Shown: one piece after another, positions 52,591 through 62,507 of the stretch
Layout: every line of letters begins with the position of its first letter
How positions within the stretch are numbered: position 1 is the first letter of the stretch
DNA from: JAGVGT01 sp963807225
GTDB lineage: Bacteria; Desulfobacterota; Desulfobulbia; Desulfobulbales; JAGXFP01
Length of the DNA: 64,000 nt
Direction: 5' to 3'
Assembly: GCA_963807225.1 (NCBI GenBank)
Contig: CAWEAD010000008.1
Coordinates: forward strand, 372,001-436,000
Program-made: the position numbers and the translations under genes
The notes under the pieces: model-generated
What the model was told of the DNA's origin: nothing
Databases searched by the model: none
Seen by the model: the letters and a program-made list of their open reading frames with translations, nothing else

Positions 52591-52782
52591 TCACGAGGAG
52601 TGATTGTCCTTCTTGTTCTTCTGCCCTTTTAAATCGGGAATGATCTGCTGGGGTGGGGGGATTTCGCAGCCACCTTCACAAGAGCAGCCTTTGTTTTTGC
52701 CGGTGAGGATTCGGTAAATATTGCGGCCGATGTAGAGCACGGCCGCACCGATGATCAACCAGAGAATTAGGTTTTCCAGCAT
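52591..52782 (-). CDS. Small Cys-rich membrane protein (FeoB-associated type)
   Basis: A 63-residue protein with one membrane helix (about 5-21), a short basic stretch, a Cys cluster GCSCEGGCEIP and a Lys-rich tail. This is the layout of the FeoB-associated Cys-rich membrane protein family, which often accompanies ferrous iron uptake. No feo genes are nearby here. It lies 38 bp upstream of the phosphoesterase gene on the same strand. Confidence 0.65.
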   Translation of the reverse strand: MLENLILWLIIGAAVLYIGRNIYRILTGKNKGCSCEGGCEIPPPQQIIPDLKGQKNKKDNHSS

Positions 52783-52899
52783 GGTGTTCCTCTTCCCTTG
52801 CCAGTCAACTTTGTGGGACTGTGGTGGTTCGTCCCGGTCAAAATAATTCGCTTCGTTCCAAAACTCCGGTCATATTACCACTTTCGTAATTTTAGACAC

Positions 52900-53886
52900 T
52901 TATAACTTTTCATGGCGGATTTCCGCCAGCTGTTGGATCTCCCGGCGTAGATCGATAAAATTTGCGGCGTCATAAATTTTTTTGCGGATATCACTGCTGC
53001 CGGGCAGGCCCTTGAAATATCGTCCCGCCTGATTTTTGGTCCGGGCCAGAACCAGTTCGGGCTGACAGAAGCGCTCAATCAGATCAAGGTGGCGGACCAG
53101 GGTCGACAGGATGGTGGCAAGATTTTCAGGCCGATCCTCGGGGCGAAAAACAAAAGGGTTTCCCAGGGCTCCTCGCCCGATCATCACCGCATCGCATCCG
53201 GTTTCAGCCATCATGGTCAACCCGTCCTGGTAGGTGAGGATATCGCCATTACCGATCACCGGGATGGTAACCGCCGCCTTGACTTGGGCAATCCCGGTCC
53301 GGTTAACGGTACCGCCGAAGCCATCGCTCCAGGTGCGGCCATGGACGATAATCGCCGTTGCGCCGGCATTTTCGGCCATCTTCGCAAATTCCGGGCCATT
53401 GATTTCCTGATGGTTCCAGCCCAGGCGAATCTTGACCGTAACCGGGAGGCTGGTATTGGCGCGGACCTGCCGGATCACCGCCTCGGCCAGTCGGGGTTGG
53501 CGCATCAGGGCACAACCTGCCCCTTTCTTGACCACCTTACGAACCGGGCAGCCCATGTTGATATCGATCAGGTCAATCGGCAATTCTGAGAGGTAGGATG
53601 CGGCCTGGCCCATGATCTCGGGTTCCGCGCCGAAGAGCTGCATGGCCACTGGTCGTTCTTCGGTGACGGTATCCAGCATTTCCAGGGTATTGCGCTGGCG
53701 GTATACCAGGCCGTGGCAGCTGATCATCTCCGAATAGCACAGTGCGGCCCCGTGTTCACGACACAGCAGGCGGAAGGGCAGGTCCGTGTATCCGGCCAGC
53801 GGCGCCAGGATAAAGGGCGAGGAAAGTTGCAGGGGGCCGAGTTGCATTGGGGTTGAAACTTGTAGTGAAGCCTTCGATCCGGTCAA
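52900..53886 (-). CDS. dusB: tRNA-dihydrouridine synthase
   Basis: A 328-residue FMN-dependent enzyme reducing uridine in tRNA. APLAGYTDLPFRLLCREHGA, INMGCPVRKVVKKGAGCALM (catalytic Cys in the second part) and VIGNGDILTYQDG are family features; the DusB subgroup fits best by length and ending. ATG 53,847 (MQLGPLQLSSPF) is an alternative start closer to the fold. Confidence 0.93.
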   Translation of the reverse strand: MTGSKASLQVSTPMQLGPLQLSSPFILAPLAGYTDLPFRLLCREHGAALCYSEMISCHGLVYRQRNTLEMLDTVTEERPVAMQLFGAEPEIMGQAASYLSELPIDLIDINMGCPVRKVVKKGAGCALMRQPRLAEAVIRQVRANTSLPVTVKIRLGWNHQEINGPEFAKMAENAGATAIIVHGRTWSDGFGGTVNRTGIAQVKAAVTIPVIGNGDILTYQDGLTMMAETGCDAVMIGRGALGNPFVFRPEDRPENLATILSTLVRHLDLIERFCQPELVLARTKNQAGRYFKGLPGSSDIRKKIYDAANFIDLRREIQQLAEIRHEKL

Positions 53887-53968
53887 GAGTAATGGGAGTT
53901 ACGGAATAAAAAAACCTTAGGTACCAATCCTATAACTCCCATTTGACTATTGCTCCCAAGGGATGATT

Positions 53969-55969
53969 CTACTCGGCCAATAATTCCTCAACCGTTGCCG
54001 TCACCTTTTCCACGGTAAAGCCGAATTCCTTGAAGAGTACCTCAGCCGGAGCCGATTCGCCGAAATGGTCGAGGCCGATGATCTTGCCCCGACAGCCGGC
54101 GTACTTGTGCCAGAGGCCGGTGACACCGGCCTCGACCACCACCCGGGCGCTGACTTGATCCGGCAGGACCTGCTGCCGATATGATTCGGGCTGGGCCTCG
54201 AAGGCATCGGTGGAAGGCATGGAGACCACCCGGATCTTTTTCCCTTTTTCGGTCAGAAGTTTGGCGGCATCCATGGCCAGGGCCAGTTCCGAGCCGGTGG
54301 CGATGATGATGGCTTCCGGGCTGGCGCAACCGCAGTCGTGCAGGATGTAGCCGCCACGGGCGATGTTGGCCAGTTGTTCCTTGCTCCTGGGCATGGGCGT
54401 CAGGTTCTGGCGGGAAAGCAGAAGCGCCGTGGGGCCGGTCCGGTTCTCGATGGCTGATCTCCAGGCCACCGCGGTTTCCACGGCGTCGCCGGGACGCCAG
54501 ACGCTCATGTTGGGGATCAGTCTCAGGGCGGCGGCCTGTTCCACCGGCTGGTGGGTGGGACCATCCTCACCCAGGCCGATGGAGTCATGAGTGAAGACAT
54601 AGATTGATCGTTGCTTCATCAGGGCCGCCATCCGCAGGGCGTTACGGGCGTAATCCGAGAAGATCAGAAAGGTGGCGGTATAGGGGATGAAACCACCGTG
54701 CAGGCCCAGACCGTTGGCAATGGCCGTCATGCCGAATTCGCGTACTCCAAAGTAGATATAGTTGCCGGCCGGATCATTCTGGATGCCCTTACTGCCTTGC
54801 CAGATCGTCAGGTTGGAGCCGGCCAGGTCGGCCGAGCCGCCGATCAGCTCCGGCAGAGCGGGTCCGTAGCCGTTCAGGCAGAGCTGCGAAGCCTTGCGGC
54901 TGGCGACCTTTTCCGCCTTGGCATCGGTGGCGGTCACGAAGGCGTCGGCGGTCTTCTCCCAACTACTTGGCAGCTCATTATTCATTCGCCTGGTGAATTC
55001 AGCGGCCAGTTCAGGATGAGCCTGACGATAGGCGGCGAAGGTCTGAGCCCAGGTCGCCTCGGCTGCCCGCCCTTTTTCTTTGGCATCCCAGGCGCTGTAG
55101 ATTTCGGCGGGGATTTCAAAAGGAGCAAAATTCCAGCCCAGGGCTTTTCTGGTCAGGGCGATTTCCTCATTTCCCAGCGGAGCGCCGTGGCAGATTTCCT
55201 TGCCCTGCTTGTTGGGGGAGCCGCAGCCGATCACGGTCCGGCAACAGATCAGGCTAGGCTGGTCGGTTATGCTTCGGGCCTCCTCGATGGCGGCCTTGAT
55301 GGCCTCGGGATCGTGGCCGTCGACTTGCTTGATCACATGCCAGCCGTAGGCCTTGAAGCGTTCGGGAGTATTATCGGTAAACCACCCCTCCACTTCCCCG
55401 TCGATTGAGATACCGTTGTCATCATAAAATGCGATAAGTTTACCAAGTTTAAGAGTACCGGCCAGAGAGCAGACCTCATGGGAGATACCTTCCATCATGC
55501 AGCCGTCGCCCATGAAGGTGTATGTGAAATGATCGACAATCTCGTGTCCCGGGCGGTTGAACTGGGCCGCCAGGGTGCGTTCGGCGATGGCCATACCGAC
55601 GGCATTGGCGATCCCCTGGCCCAGAGGTCCGGTGGTGGTCTCTACCCCAGGAGTATAGCCGTATTCGGGGTGTCCCGGGGTCTTGGAGTGCCATTGCCGA
55701 AAATTCTGCAGATCTTCAATGCTCAGCTCGTAGCCGGTAAGATGCAGTAATGAATAGATCAGCATCGAGCCGTGTCCGTTGGAGAAGACGAAGCGATCCC
55801 GATCAAGCCATTTAGGATTGGCGGGGTTATGCTTGATGAAGTCGTTCCAGAGCACCTCGGCGATATCGGCCATGCCCATAGGGGCGCCGGGATGACCGGA
55901 GTTGGCTTTCTGAATGGCGTCCATGCTAAGGGCGCGGATGGCATTGGCTAATTCTCTGCGGGACGGCAT
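53969..55969 (-). CDS. tkt: Transketolase
   Basis: A 666-residue thiamine-diphosphate enzyme of the pentose phosphate/Calvin pathways. The N-terminal AIRALSMDAIQKANSGHPGA, the TPP motif GDGCMMEGISHEVCSLAG and the C-terminal VFTHDSIGLGEDGPTHQPVE are diagnostic. GAGGTAA precedes the start. Followed on the minus strand by dusB; preceded by the lptE-leuS pair, an order seen in Geobacter relatives. Confidence 0.97.
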   Translation of the reverse strand: MPSRRELANAIRALSMDAIQKANSGHPGAPMGMADIAEVLWNDFIKHNPANPKWLDRDRFVFSNGHGSMLIYSLLHLTGYELSIEDLQNFRQWHSKTPGHPEYGYTPGVETTTGPLGQGIANAVGMAIAERTLAAQFNRPGHEIVDHFTYTFMGDGCMMEGISHEVCSLAGTLKLGKLIAFYDDNGISIDGEVEGWFTDNTPERFKAYGWHVIKQVDGHDPEAIKAAIEEARSITDQPSLICCRTVIGCGSPNKQGKEICHGAPLGNEEIALTRKALGWNFAPFEIPAEIYSAWDAKEKGRAAEATWAQTFAAYRQAHPELAAEFTRRMNNELPSSWEKTADAFVTATDAKAEKVASRKASQLCLNGYGPALPELIGGSADLAGSNLTIWQGSKGIQNDPAGNYIYFGVREFGMTAIANGLGLHGGFIPYTATFLIFSDYARNALRMAALMKQRSIYVFTHDSIGLGEDGPTHQPVEQAAALRLIPNMSVWRPGDAVETAVAWRSAIENRTGPTALLLSRQNLTPMPRSKEQLANIARGGYILHDCGCASPEAIIIATGSELALAMDAAKLLTEKGKKIRVVSMPSTDAFEAQPESYRQQVLPDQVSARVVVEAGVTGLWHKYAGCRGKIIGLDHFGESAPAEVLFKEFGFTVEKVTATVEELLAE

Positions 55970-56015
55970 TGGTTACCTCATTGAGATTGTGGTTCAGTAG
56001 GAAATGATAAAATTA

Positions 56016-56558
56016 TTAATCGGCGGCTTTACCGGCGGGTGACGCTGTAAGACTGGTCAGCACTTTCAAATAAATCCTTTCAGCCAGCTCATCGGCGATG
56101 ACGGCAAGGGCCTCTTCTTTGCTGCTTTTTTGGAGCAGGGCATCCTTGCCGGTCTGGAAGTTTCGTTCACGGGCGTCGTCGTTGATTTCCCAAAGCAGTT
56201 TACCCGTGGCCCGGTCGCGCAGGCGATAGGTTACCTTGACCCAGGCTCTCTGAGTAGTTGCTCGATCACTGCTATCATAGGCGGTGGCAGGATAATTTAC
56301 CGCCTCGATGGTGCCGGAGAGCTGGTATTCGGCCAGCTCGGGATCGGCCTCGAGGCGAAATTGTGGCGATTGTTGGAGCCAGTCCGCCGTTTTCTGTAAC
56401 AACATTCCGGACAGTGCCAGTTCGTTGGTCCGGTTCTCCCAGGCTCCGGCGAAGATAGCCAGATCACCACTGTCGTTTAAACGGACGGCGGGATGATGAT
56501 AGCCGCAGCCGCACAAGACGAGAACGAAAAGGATCAGAAGGCGATTGGTTAGCTTCAC
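56016..56558 (-). CDS. lptE: LPS-assembly lipoprotein LptE-like
   Basis: A 180-residue lipoprotein with signal LLILFVLVLCGCGYH (lipobox LCGC), a GYHHPAV start typical of LptE, and a two-layer alpha/beta domain including AWVKVTYRLRDRATGKLLWE. It would partner LptD in outer-membrane LPS insertion. Its ATG overlaps the leuS stop by 4 bp, the position of lptE after leuS in many proteobacteria, which is the main support as sequence conservation in this family is low. Confidence 0.85.
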   Translation of the reverse strand: MKLTNRLLILFVLVLCGCGYHHPAVRLNDSGDLAIFAGAWENRTNELALSGMLLQKTADWLQQSPQFRLEADPELAEYQLSGTIEAVNYPATAYDSSDRATTQRAWVKVTYRLRDRATGKLLWEINDDARERNFQTGKDALLQKSSKEEALAVIADELAERIYLKVLTSLTASPAGKAAD

Positions 56559-59050
56559 GAGGCCACGATATTGATCAGTTTGTTGGGAACCACAATAACC
56601 TTGCGGATCGTTTTACCCTCGGTGAATTTACCGACATTGCCATCGGCCAGGGCCTGCTCCTTAAGGCTTTCCTCATTGGTGCCGGGGGCGACCAGCAGCC
56701 GGCTTCGCACCTTGCCGTTGACCTGGAGGACGATGGTGATCTCGTCTTCCCGGGCCGACTCCTCATTGAATTCCGGCCAGGTTTGCCGGGCCAGGGTGGT
56801 GGTGTGTCCGATTAACTGCCACAGTTCCTCGCAGAGATGCGGAGTCATGGGTGACAGCATGATGAGCAAGGCATCCACCGCTTCACGCACCACCGCAGGG
56901 GCGACTTTTTCCCCGGCCTCCTCACCGGTCAGAGCGAAGAGCTGGTTGGTCAGTTCCATCAAGGCGCTGATCGCGGTATTGAAATGAAATCTGGTTTCAA
57001 TGTCGGTGCCGACTTTGCGGATAGTCTGGTGGGTCTTGCGGTGCAAAAGCCGACCGGGTTCGTTCAGCCTCTCGGAATCGAAATGGACCGGGGCGTTCCT
57101 GAGCGAATCCAGGTTGCTCAGGACAAAGCGGAAGATCCGATAGAGGAAGCGCGAGGCTCCCTCGACTCCCTGGTCGTTCCATTCCAGTTCCTTTTCGGGA
57201 GGGGCGGCAAACAGGCTGAAGAGCCGAACCGTGTCGGCTCCGTAGCGGTCGATCAGTTCATTGGGGTCGACCACATTGCCCTTGGATTTTGACATCTTGG
57301 CGCCGTCCTTGATCACCATGCCCTGGGTAAGCAGGTTGGTGAAAGGTTCGCTGATCGTCAGGTAACCTAAATCACGCAAAACCTTGGTGAAAAATCGCGA
57401 GTAGAGCAGGTGCAGGATGGCATGTTCGACTCCGCCGATGTACTGGTCCACCGGAAGCCAGTAGTCGACCGCCTCTTTCTGCAAAGGCCCGGCAGTAAAG
57501 TCTGGGCAGCAGTAGCGGGCAAAGTACCAGGAAGACTCGACGAAGGTGTCCATGGTGTCGGTTTCCCGGCGGGCCGGACCACCGCAGGCCGGGCACTCAA
57601 CCCGATAGAAAGATTCCAGGGTGTGCAGCGGCGATTTGCCGCTGGGATCGATGTTGACCTCCGTTGGTAGCACCACCGGCAGGTCTGCCTCCGGCACTGG
57701 CCGAACCCCGCATTTCAGGCAGTGGATCATGGGGATCGGCGCTCCCCAGTAACGCTGGCGGGAAATGCCCCAATCATGCAGCCGATAGTTGACTTGGCCC
57801 CGGCCCAGTTCCTTCTTCTCGGCGTGAGCTATGATGGCGGCTTTGGCAGCTTCGCTGGTCAGACCGGTGAAATCGCCGGAGGCGGTCAGGGTGCCGGGGT
57901 CGACGTAGGCCTCGGTCATCTCCTTTGCCACCAATTCTTGGCCGCTGGGCTGGATCACCACTTTGATCGGAATATCGTACTTCCGGGCAAATTCGAAATC
58001 GCGCTGATCATGGGCCGGCACCGCCATCACCGCGCCGGTGCCGTAATCGATCAAGACGAAATTAGCGACGTAGATCGGAATTCGCTCGCCATTAAAGGGA
58101 TTGAGACAGTAGCGGCCGGTGAAGACCCCCTCCTTTTCCATCTCGCCAGGCTGCTGCTGGCGTTTGGCGGCGATGATCCGGGCGGCGAATTCGGCGACTT
58201 CGGCCTCGTTCCCGGTTCCGGCGGTTAGTTCGGCGAGCCAGGGATGTTCCGGGGCCAGTGACATGAAAGTCACCCCGTAGATGGTGTCGGGCCTGGTGGT
58301 AAAGATGGAGAGCTTGCGGTCAAGCCCCTCCACCGGAAATTCCACTTCAACGCCCACCGACTTGCCGATCCAGTTACGCTGCATGGTCAGCACTTTTTCC
58401 GGCCAGCCGGTCAAATGATCGCATTCGGCCAGTAGTTCCTCGGCGTAATCGGTGATCTTGAAGAACCAGCCGGTCATCTGTCGGGATTCGACCTGGCGGT
58501 CGCAACGCCAGCAGAGGTTATCGATCACCTGTTCGTTGGCCAGAACTGTCTGGCAACCCTCGCACCAGTTGACTTTGGTTTCCTTCTGGTAGACCAGCCC
58601 CCGTTCGAACATCTTGATGAAAAAGAGTTGCTCCCAACGATAGTAGTTGCTGTTGCAGGTGGCCAGCTCGCGGTCCCAATCGTAGCTGAAGCCCATGCGT
58701 CGCAGCTGTATTTTCATGTAGTCGATATTCTCGTGGGTCCATTTGGCCGGATGAGTGCCATGCTTGATGGCGGCATTCTCGGCCGGTAGACCGAAGGCGT
58801 CCCAACCCATCGGATGAATGACGTTGTAGCCGCGCATTCTTTTGTAACGCGCCACCACGTCACCGATGGTGTAGTTGCGAACGTGACCCATGTGGATTTT
58901 GCCGGAGGGGTAGGGGAACATCTCCAACAGATAGTATTTGGGACGAGCAGGGTCGATAACTGCCTTGAAGGTTTTATTATCCAGCCAGCTGGTTCGCCAC
59001 TTGTTTTCGATGGCGGCAAAGTCGTATTTCAGGTTTTGCGGGTTGCTCAT
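56555..59050 (-). CDS. leuS: Leucyl-tRNA synthetase
   Basis: An 831-residue class I synthetase. The HIGH motif is in YPSGKIHMGHVRNY, the KMSKS motif in KDGAKMSKSKGNVVDP, and the CP1 editing domain (about 220-400) with TTRPDTIYGVTFM is present. Translationally coupled to lptE by a 4-bp overlap and 14 bp from the upstream dnaB stop. Confidence 0.98.
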   Translation of the reverse strand: MSNPQNLKYDFAAIENKWRTSWLDNKTFKAVIDPARPKYYLLEMFPYPSGKIHMGHVRNYTIGDVVARYKRMRGYNVIHPMGWDAFGLPAENAAIKHGTHPAKWTHENIDYMKIQLRRMGFSYDWDRELATCNSNYYRWEQLFFIKMFERGLVYQKETKVNWCEGCQTVLANEQVIDNLCWRCDRQVESRQMTGWFFKITDYAEELLAECDHLTGWPEKVLTMQRNWIGKSVGVEVEFPVEGLDRKLSIFTTRPDTIYGVTFMSLAPEHPWLAELTAGTGNEAEVAEFAARIIAAKRQQQPGEMEKEGVFTGRYCLNPFNGERIPIYVANFVLIDYGTGAVMAVPAHDQRDFEFARKYDIPIKVVIQPSGQELVAKEMTEAYVDPGTLTASGDFTGLTSEAAKAAIIAHAEKKELGRGQVNYRLHDWGISRQRYWGAPIPMIHCLKCGVRPVPEADLPVVLPTEVNIDPSGKSPLHTLESFYRVECPACGGPARRETDTMDTFVESSWYFARYCCPDFTAGPLQKEAVDYWLPVDQYIGGVEHAILHLLYSRFFTKVLRDLGYLTISEPFTNLLTQGMVIKDGAKMSKSKGNVVDPNELIDRYGADTVRLFSLFAAPPEKELEWNDQGVEGASRFLYRIFRFVLSNLDSLRNAPVHFDSERLNEPGRLLHRKTHQTIRKVGTDIETRFHFNTAISALMELTNQLFALTGEEAGEKVAPAVVREAVDALLIMLSPMTPHLCEELWQLIGHTTTLARQTWPEFNEESAREDEITIVLQVNGKVRSRLLVAPGTNEESLKEQALADGNVGKFTEGKTIRKVIVVPNKLINIVAS

Positions 59051-59064
59051 GGTTTGGTCTCAGG

Positions 59065-60441
59065 TCAGTGGGCGTCCTGATAATCCGCCCGGGCCAGGGT
59101 TTCGAAAGTGGTGATATCACTTATGAAGGCCAACTCGATGGTGCCGGTCGGGCCGTTACGCTGTTTGCCGATAATCAGTTCAGCTTTGCCCCTATTGGGA
59201 TTAGCCTCCGACTTGTTGTAGACCTCGTCGCGATAGATGAAGCAAATGACATCGGCATCCTGTTCGATGGCGCCGGATTCGCGCAGGTCGGAAAGCTGGG
59301 GGCGTTTGTCGGAGCGACTTTCCAAGCTGCGGTTAAGCTGGGAGAGGGCGATGACCGGGATGTGCAGTTCCTTGGCCATGGCTTTGAGCGAGCGGGAAAT
59401 TTCACTGATCTCCTGTTCGCGGCGCTCGGTGGCGCTGTGGCCCCGCATGAGTTGGAGATAGTCGATCACGACCAACCCCAGGTTGTGCTCGGTCTTCAGG
59501 CGCCGGGCCTTGGCCCGCAGTTCCAGGACTGAGAGGGCCGGAGTATCATCGATATAGATCGGCGCCTCGGAGAGCATGCCCACCGCCCGGGCCAGTTTGG
59601 GCCAGTCATTTTCCTGGATATGGCCGGTGCGAACCCGTTGGGAATTGACTTTGCTTAGGGAGCAGAGCAGCCGCATGCCGAGCTGTTCCTTGGACATCTC
59701 CAGGCTGAAAACCCCCACCGGTACTTTATAGAGCAGGGCGGCGTTCTGCACCATGTTCATGGCCAGCGCGGTTTTGCCCATGCTGGGCCGGCCAGCCAGG
59801 ATGATCAGGTCGGACGGTTGCATGCCCGCGGTCTTGCGGTCGAAATCTTCGAATCCCGAAGGTACCCCGGTGATCAGCTCCTTGCGTTCTGAGAGTTTTT
59901 GTACCTCCTTGAAGGTTTCATTGATCACCGTACTCATCGGGTAAAAAGACTGGTTGCTCTTGGCCCGGGCGATTTCGAAGATATTCTGCTCGGTTTCGTC
60001 CAGGAGCAGATCGATATCGTCCTGTTCTTCGTAGCAGCGGCTGGCGATTTCGGTGGAGGTGGAGATCAGTCGGCGAAGAATAGATTTTTCGCGAACGATT
60101 TTGGCGTAGTAGGTAATATTAGCCGCCACCGGGACGATATCGGTGAGGGTAGCCAGGTAGGCAGGGCCGCCAGCCTGGTCCAGTTGGTTACTGTCTTTCA
60201 AGACATTGACGACGGTAATCAGGTCCGGCGGCTCAGCCCTGTCGAAGAGCTGGATCATAGCCGTGAAAATCTGTCGATGTTCGGGCCGGTAGAAATCCTC
60301 GGGGGCCAGAATCTCCACCGCTTTGGGCATGGCGCCTTGCTGCAGAAGGATAGACCCGAGCACGCACTGCTCCGCCTCTACGTTTTGAGGGGGCAGGCGG
60401 GTGATTGGAGATGCTGGTTTTCTGGCCGGTTCCATGGACAA
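59065..60441 (-). CDS. dnaB: Replicative DNA helicase DnaB
   Basis: A 458-residue hexameric helicase. The N-terminal domain (PPQNVEAEQCVLGSILLQ) and RecA-like motor are seen, with Walker A LAGRPSMGKTALAMN, Walker B VVIDYLQLMRG and the C-terminal DLRESGAIEQDADVICFIYR. No intein insertion. It follows the rplI gene after a terminator. Confidence 0.98.
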   Translation of the reverse strand: MSMEPARKPASPITRLPPQNVEAEQCVLGSILLQQGAMPKAVEILAPEDFYRPEHRQIFTAMIQLFDRAEPPDLITVVNVLKDSNQLDQAGGPAYLATLTDIVPVAANITYYAKIVREKSILRRLISTSTEIASRCYEEQDDIDLLLDETEQNIFEIARAKSNQSFYPMSTVINETFKEVQKLSERKELITGVPSGFEDFDRKTAGMQPSDLIILAGRPSMGKTALAMNMVQNAALLYKVPVGVFSLEMSKEQLGMRLLCSLSKVNSQRVRTGHIQENDWPKLARAVGMLSEAPIYIDDTPALSVLELRAKARRLKTEHNLGLVVIDYLQLMRGHSATERREQEISEISRSLKAMAKELHIPVIALSQLNRSLESRSDKRPQLSDLRESGAIEQDADVICFIYRDEVYNKSEANPNRGKAELIIGKQRNGPTGTIELAFISDITTFETLARADYQDAH

Positions 60442-60544
60442 GTTTGATCAAGATGAGACGGCGGGACTGACAGCCGGTAATCGAGTCGATACCTTAAAAA
60501 AAATAGTGGCGGTCGTCCACTAGTTTCTCGGTCGGAACAGGCCA

Positions 60545-60586
60545 AAATAAAAGGCCCCAAACCCATGCTGCAAGGGGGTCGGGGCC
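60545..60586 (-). terminator. Terminator after rplI
   Basis: On the minus strand GGCCCC (60,586-60,581) with an adjoining ACCC pairs with GGGT and GGGGCC (60,558-60,553), followed by TTTTATTTT. It separates the ribosomal-protein unit from dnaB. Confidence 0.8.
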
Positions 60587-60641
60587 GTCTGGCGGTTATG
60601 CCGGTGGCCGGTAAGTCGCCGGTTGCGGTCCGGAAGGGACC

Positions 60642-61109
60642 TCAGGCAACCACAGCCGTTTCTATCCCTAAGGGAATGACCTGTACTTTTACTTCGGCAT
60701 TAACCTGATAGCCGACCTTGACCGGGATCAGGTATTCTCCCAGGGTTTTGATGGGTTCTGGCAGGACAAGTTTGCGCTTGTCGATGGTAACCCCGAGGCT
60801 TTCCAGCTTATCGGCGATATCGGCGGCGGTAACGGAACCGAAAAGTTTGTCTTCATCACCGGCGCGTTGTTCGATGACAACGGTAATGCCGGTGATCCTC
60901 TTGGCGATGGATTCGGCATCGGAGCGCATGGCCTCCTTGCGGGCCTCGATGGCGGCCTTCTCTTTTTCAAGGATGGCCAGGTTGGCCTTGGAGGCGGAAA
61001 TGGCCAGACCCTGCGGCAACAGGAAATTGCGGCCATACCCATTCTTTACCTTTACCACATCGCCTTCTTCACCCAAGGTGTCGATCAACTGTCTGAGAAT
61101 AACTTCCAT
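60642..61109 (-). CDS. rplI: 50S ribosomal protein L9
   Basis: A 155-residue protein with N-terminal MEVILRQLIDTLGEEGDVVK and VKNGYGRNFLLPQGLA, a long connecting helix and a C-terminal domain starting near FGSVTAADIAD. ATG 61,109 follows GAGGAGG; an upstream in-frame codon at 61,127 is not adopted. Last gene of rpsF-rpsR-DUF2232-rplI. Confidence 0.97.
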   Translation of the reverse strand: MEVILRQLIDTLGEEGDVVKVKNGYGRNFLLPQGLAISASKANLAILEKEKAAIEARKEAMRSDAESIAKRITGITVVIEQRAGDEDKLFGSVTAADIADKLESLGVTIDKRKLVLPEPIKTLGEYLIPVKVGYQVNAEVKVQVIPLGIETAVVA

Positions 61110-61162
61110 TGTCTTATTCCTCCTCACTGGGAAATAACATGGTGAGATCTGTTATTATATTA

Positions 61163-62149
61163 TTATTTGTCTTCAACTTCGTTTCGGGGCCTTCGCTTGC
61201 GCAAATCGGTCCAGACATCGATCAGCCCGATTACGGCCAACATGGCTACTCCGTATGCCTGAATCAGAACCAGGATATAGATCAGGGTTCTGAGCGGCAG
61301 GGGAACTGCCCACCGGGCCAGGAAACTGGTCAGAATCGCCACCCCCTGGAAAAAATAAACGGTCCCGCAAACCAGTACCAGGTTGAGCCCGATCGTCTTG
61401 AATAAGGCTACCGGTAAGAGCAGTCCGAATCCCGCCAGGACAACCAGGAGCACCAGCGGCTCAGGCAGTCGCCACTCAGCCACGGGGGGCCATGGGGCCA
61501 ATTTTATATCCTTCCTGCGCAGGAGCCATTTTCCGGCCACCATGTTCAAAAAAACCATGTTCAACATGGTGACCAGTAATAGTCCCGGCATGACCCTGGG
61601 CAAAAATTCACGCAAGCGGCTGATGGTTGTTTCCACTTGCAGCCCCTGCTCTGCGGTCATTTCGGCAGTATTTTTCAGGGACTTGCCAACTTCCACCAAG
61701 CCCGAATCCAGGCTGTTCAGGATATCATGATACAGGCCGGTGGATCCGGTTTGAGTCATCCCGTAAAACAACGACCAGAGCAACCAGCCCAGCAACAGAA
61801 TCAAACCGGCCTTGAAACCGGACCGAACCGGATCACGTCCCTTTTTTTGCGCGTCCAGGGCCAGGCTTGCCCCCATCGGCAACATCGAGAGGGTGAAAAT
61901 AAAGCCTCCGAGTTGCCCGGCCATTAACATGACCAAGGAACTTACCAACAGCGCGGCGGAGACGGTGTTGATACCTCTGCTCCGCCCTGATTCAATCAGG
62001 TAGTAAAAAACCGGCAGCGGAGCAAGAATCTGCAACCCCATGAATAAAGGGGAAATCGCCGGTAGGGTCCAAGTCAAAACAGTGACAATCGTGCCCGTGG
62101 GGCTTAGATTCAGTTTTCCCAAAAAGTTATCTGGTTTCTTGTCCATCAA
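61163..62149 (-). CDS. DUF2232 (YybS-like) membrane protein
   Basis: A 328-residue integral membrane protein with about eight helices (for example 30-55, 60-75, 85-105, 120-140, 195-215, 235-260, 265-290, 295-315). Family and position fit: DUF2232 genes lie between rpsR and rplI in many Desulfuromonadales and Firmicutes. Its function is unknown; S-component-like transport has been suggested for the fold family. Confidence 0.85.
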   Translation of the reverse strand: MMDKKPDNFLGKLNLSPTGTIVTVLTWTLPAISPLFMGLQILAPLPVFYYLIESGRSRGINTVSAALLVSSLVMLMAGQLGGFIFTLSMLPMGASLALDAQKKGRDPVRSGFKAGLILLLGWLLWSLFYGMTQTGSTGLYHDILNSLDSGLVEVGKSLKNTAEMTAEQGLQVETTISRLREFLPRVMPGLLLVTMLNMVFLNMVAGKWLLRRKDIKLAPWPPVAEWRLPEPLVLLVVLAGFGLLLPVALFKTIGLNLVLVCGTVYFFQGVAILTSFLARWAVPLPLRTLIYILVLIQAYGVAMLAVIGLIDVWTDLRKRRPRNEVEDK

Positions 62150-62170
62150 GCCGTCGGCTGCAAGCCCGGC

Positions 62171-62443
62171 TTAGAAATTTACGTTGCCGCTGTAGGGCAG
62201 TAAAGCGATCTGTCGAGCCCGCCGGATCGCTTCGGTCAACTGACGCTGGTGCTTGGCGCAGTTACCATAGATCCGCCGCGGGATGATCTTGCCACGTTCG
62301 GTGACAAAATTTTTCAGGGTACGGATTTCCTTGTAGTCTATAACCAGTTTATCATCGGAGCAGAAACGACAGACCTTTTTGCGTATGAAGGTCTTGTTTC
62401 CCTGAGGTTTTCTGGTTCTGGTGGTTTTTTTGGCAAAACTCAT
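62171..62443 (-). CDS. rpsR: 30S ribosomal protein S18
   Basis: A 90-residue protein with zinc-type RKKVCRFCSDDKLVIDYK, KNFVTERGKIIPRRIYG and CAKHQRQLTEAIRRARQIAL. Three Cys (two in CRFC, one in NCAKHQ) and a His suggest the metal-binding form of S18. It forms a heterodimer with S6, encoded next door. Confidence 0.98.
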   Translation of the reverse strand: MSFAKKTTRTRKPQGNKTFIRKKVCRFCSDDKLVIDYKEIRTLKNFVTERGKIIPRRIYGNCAKHQRQLTEAIRRARQIALLPYSGNVNF

Positions 62444-62507
62444 AGCTGATCTCCGTCAGATATTTTTACTGGAATATTCAGAAATGAAACCGGAAGAACC
62501 TGTCGGT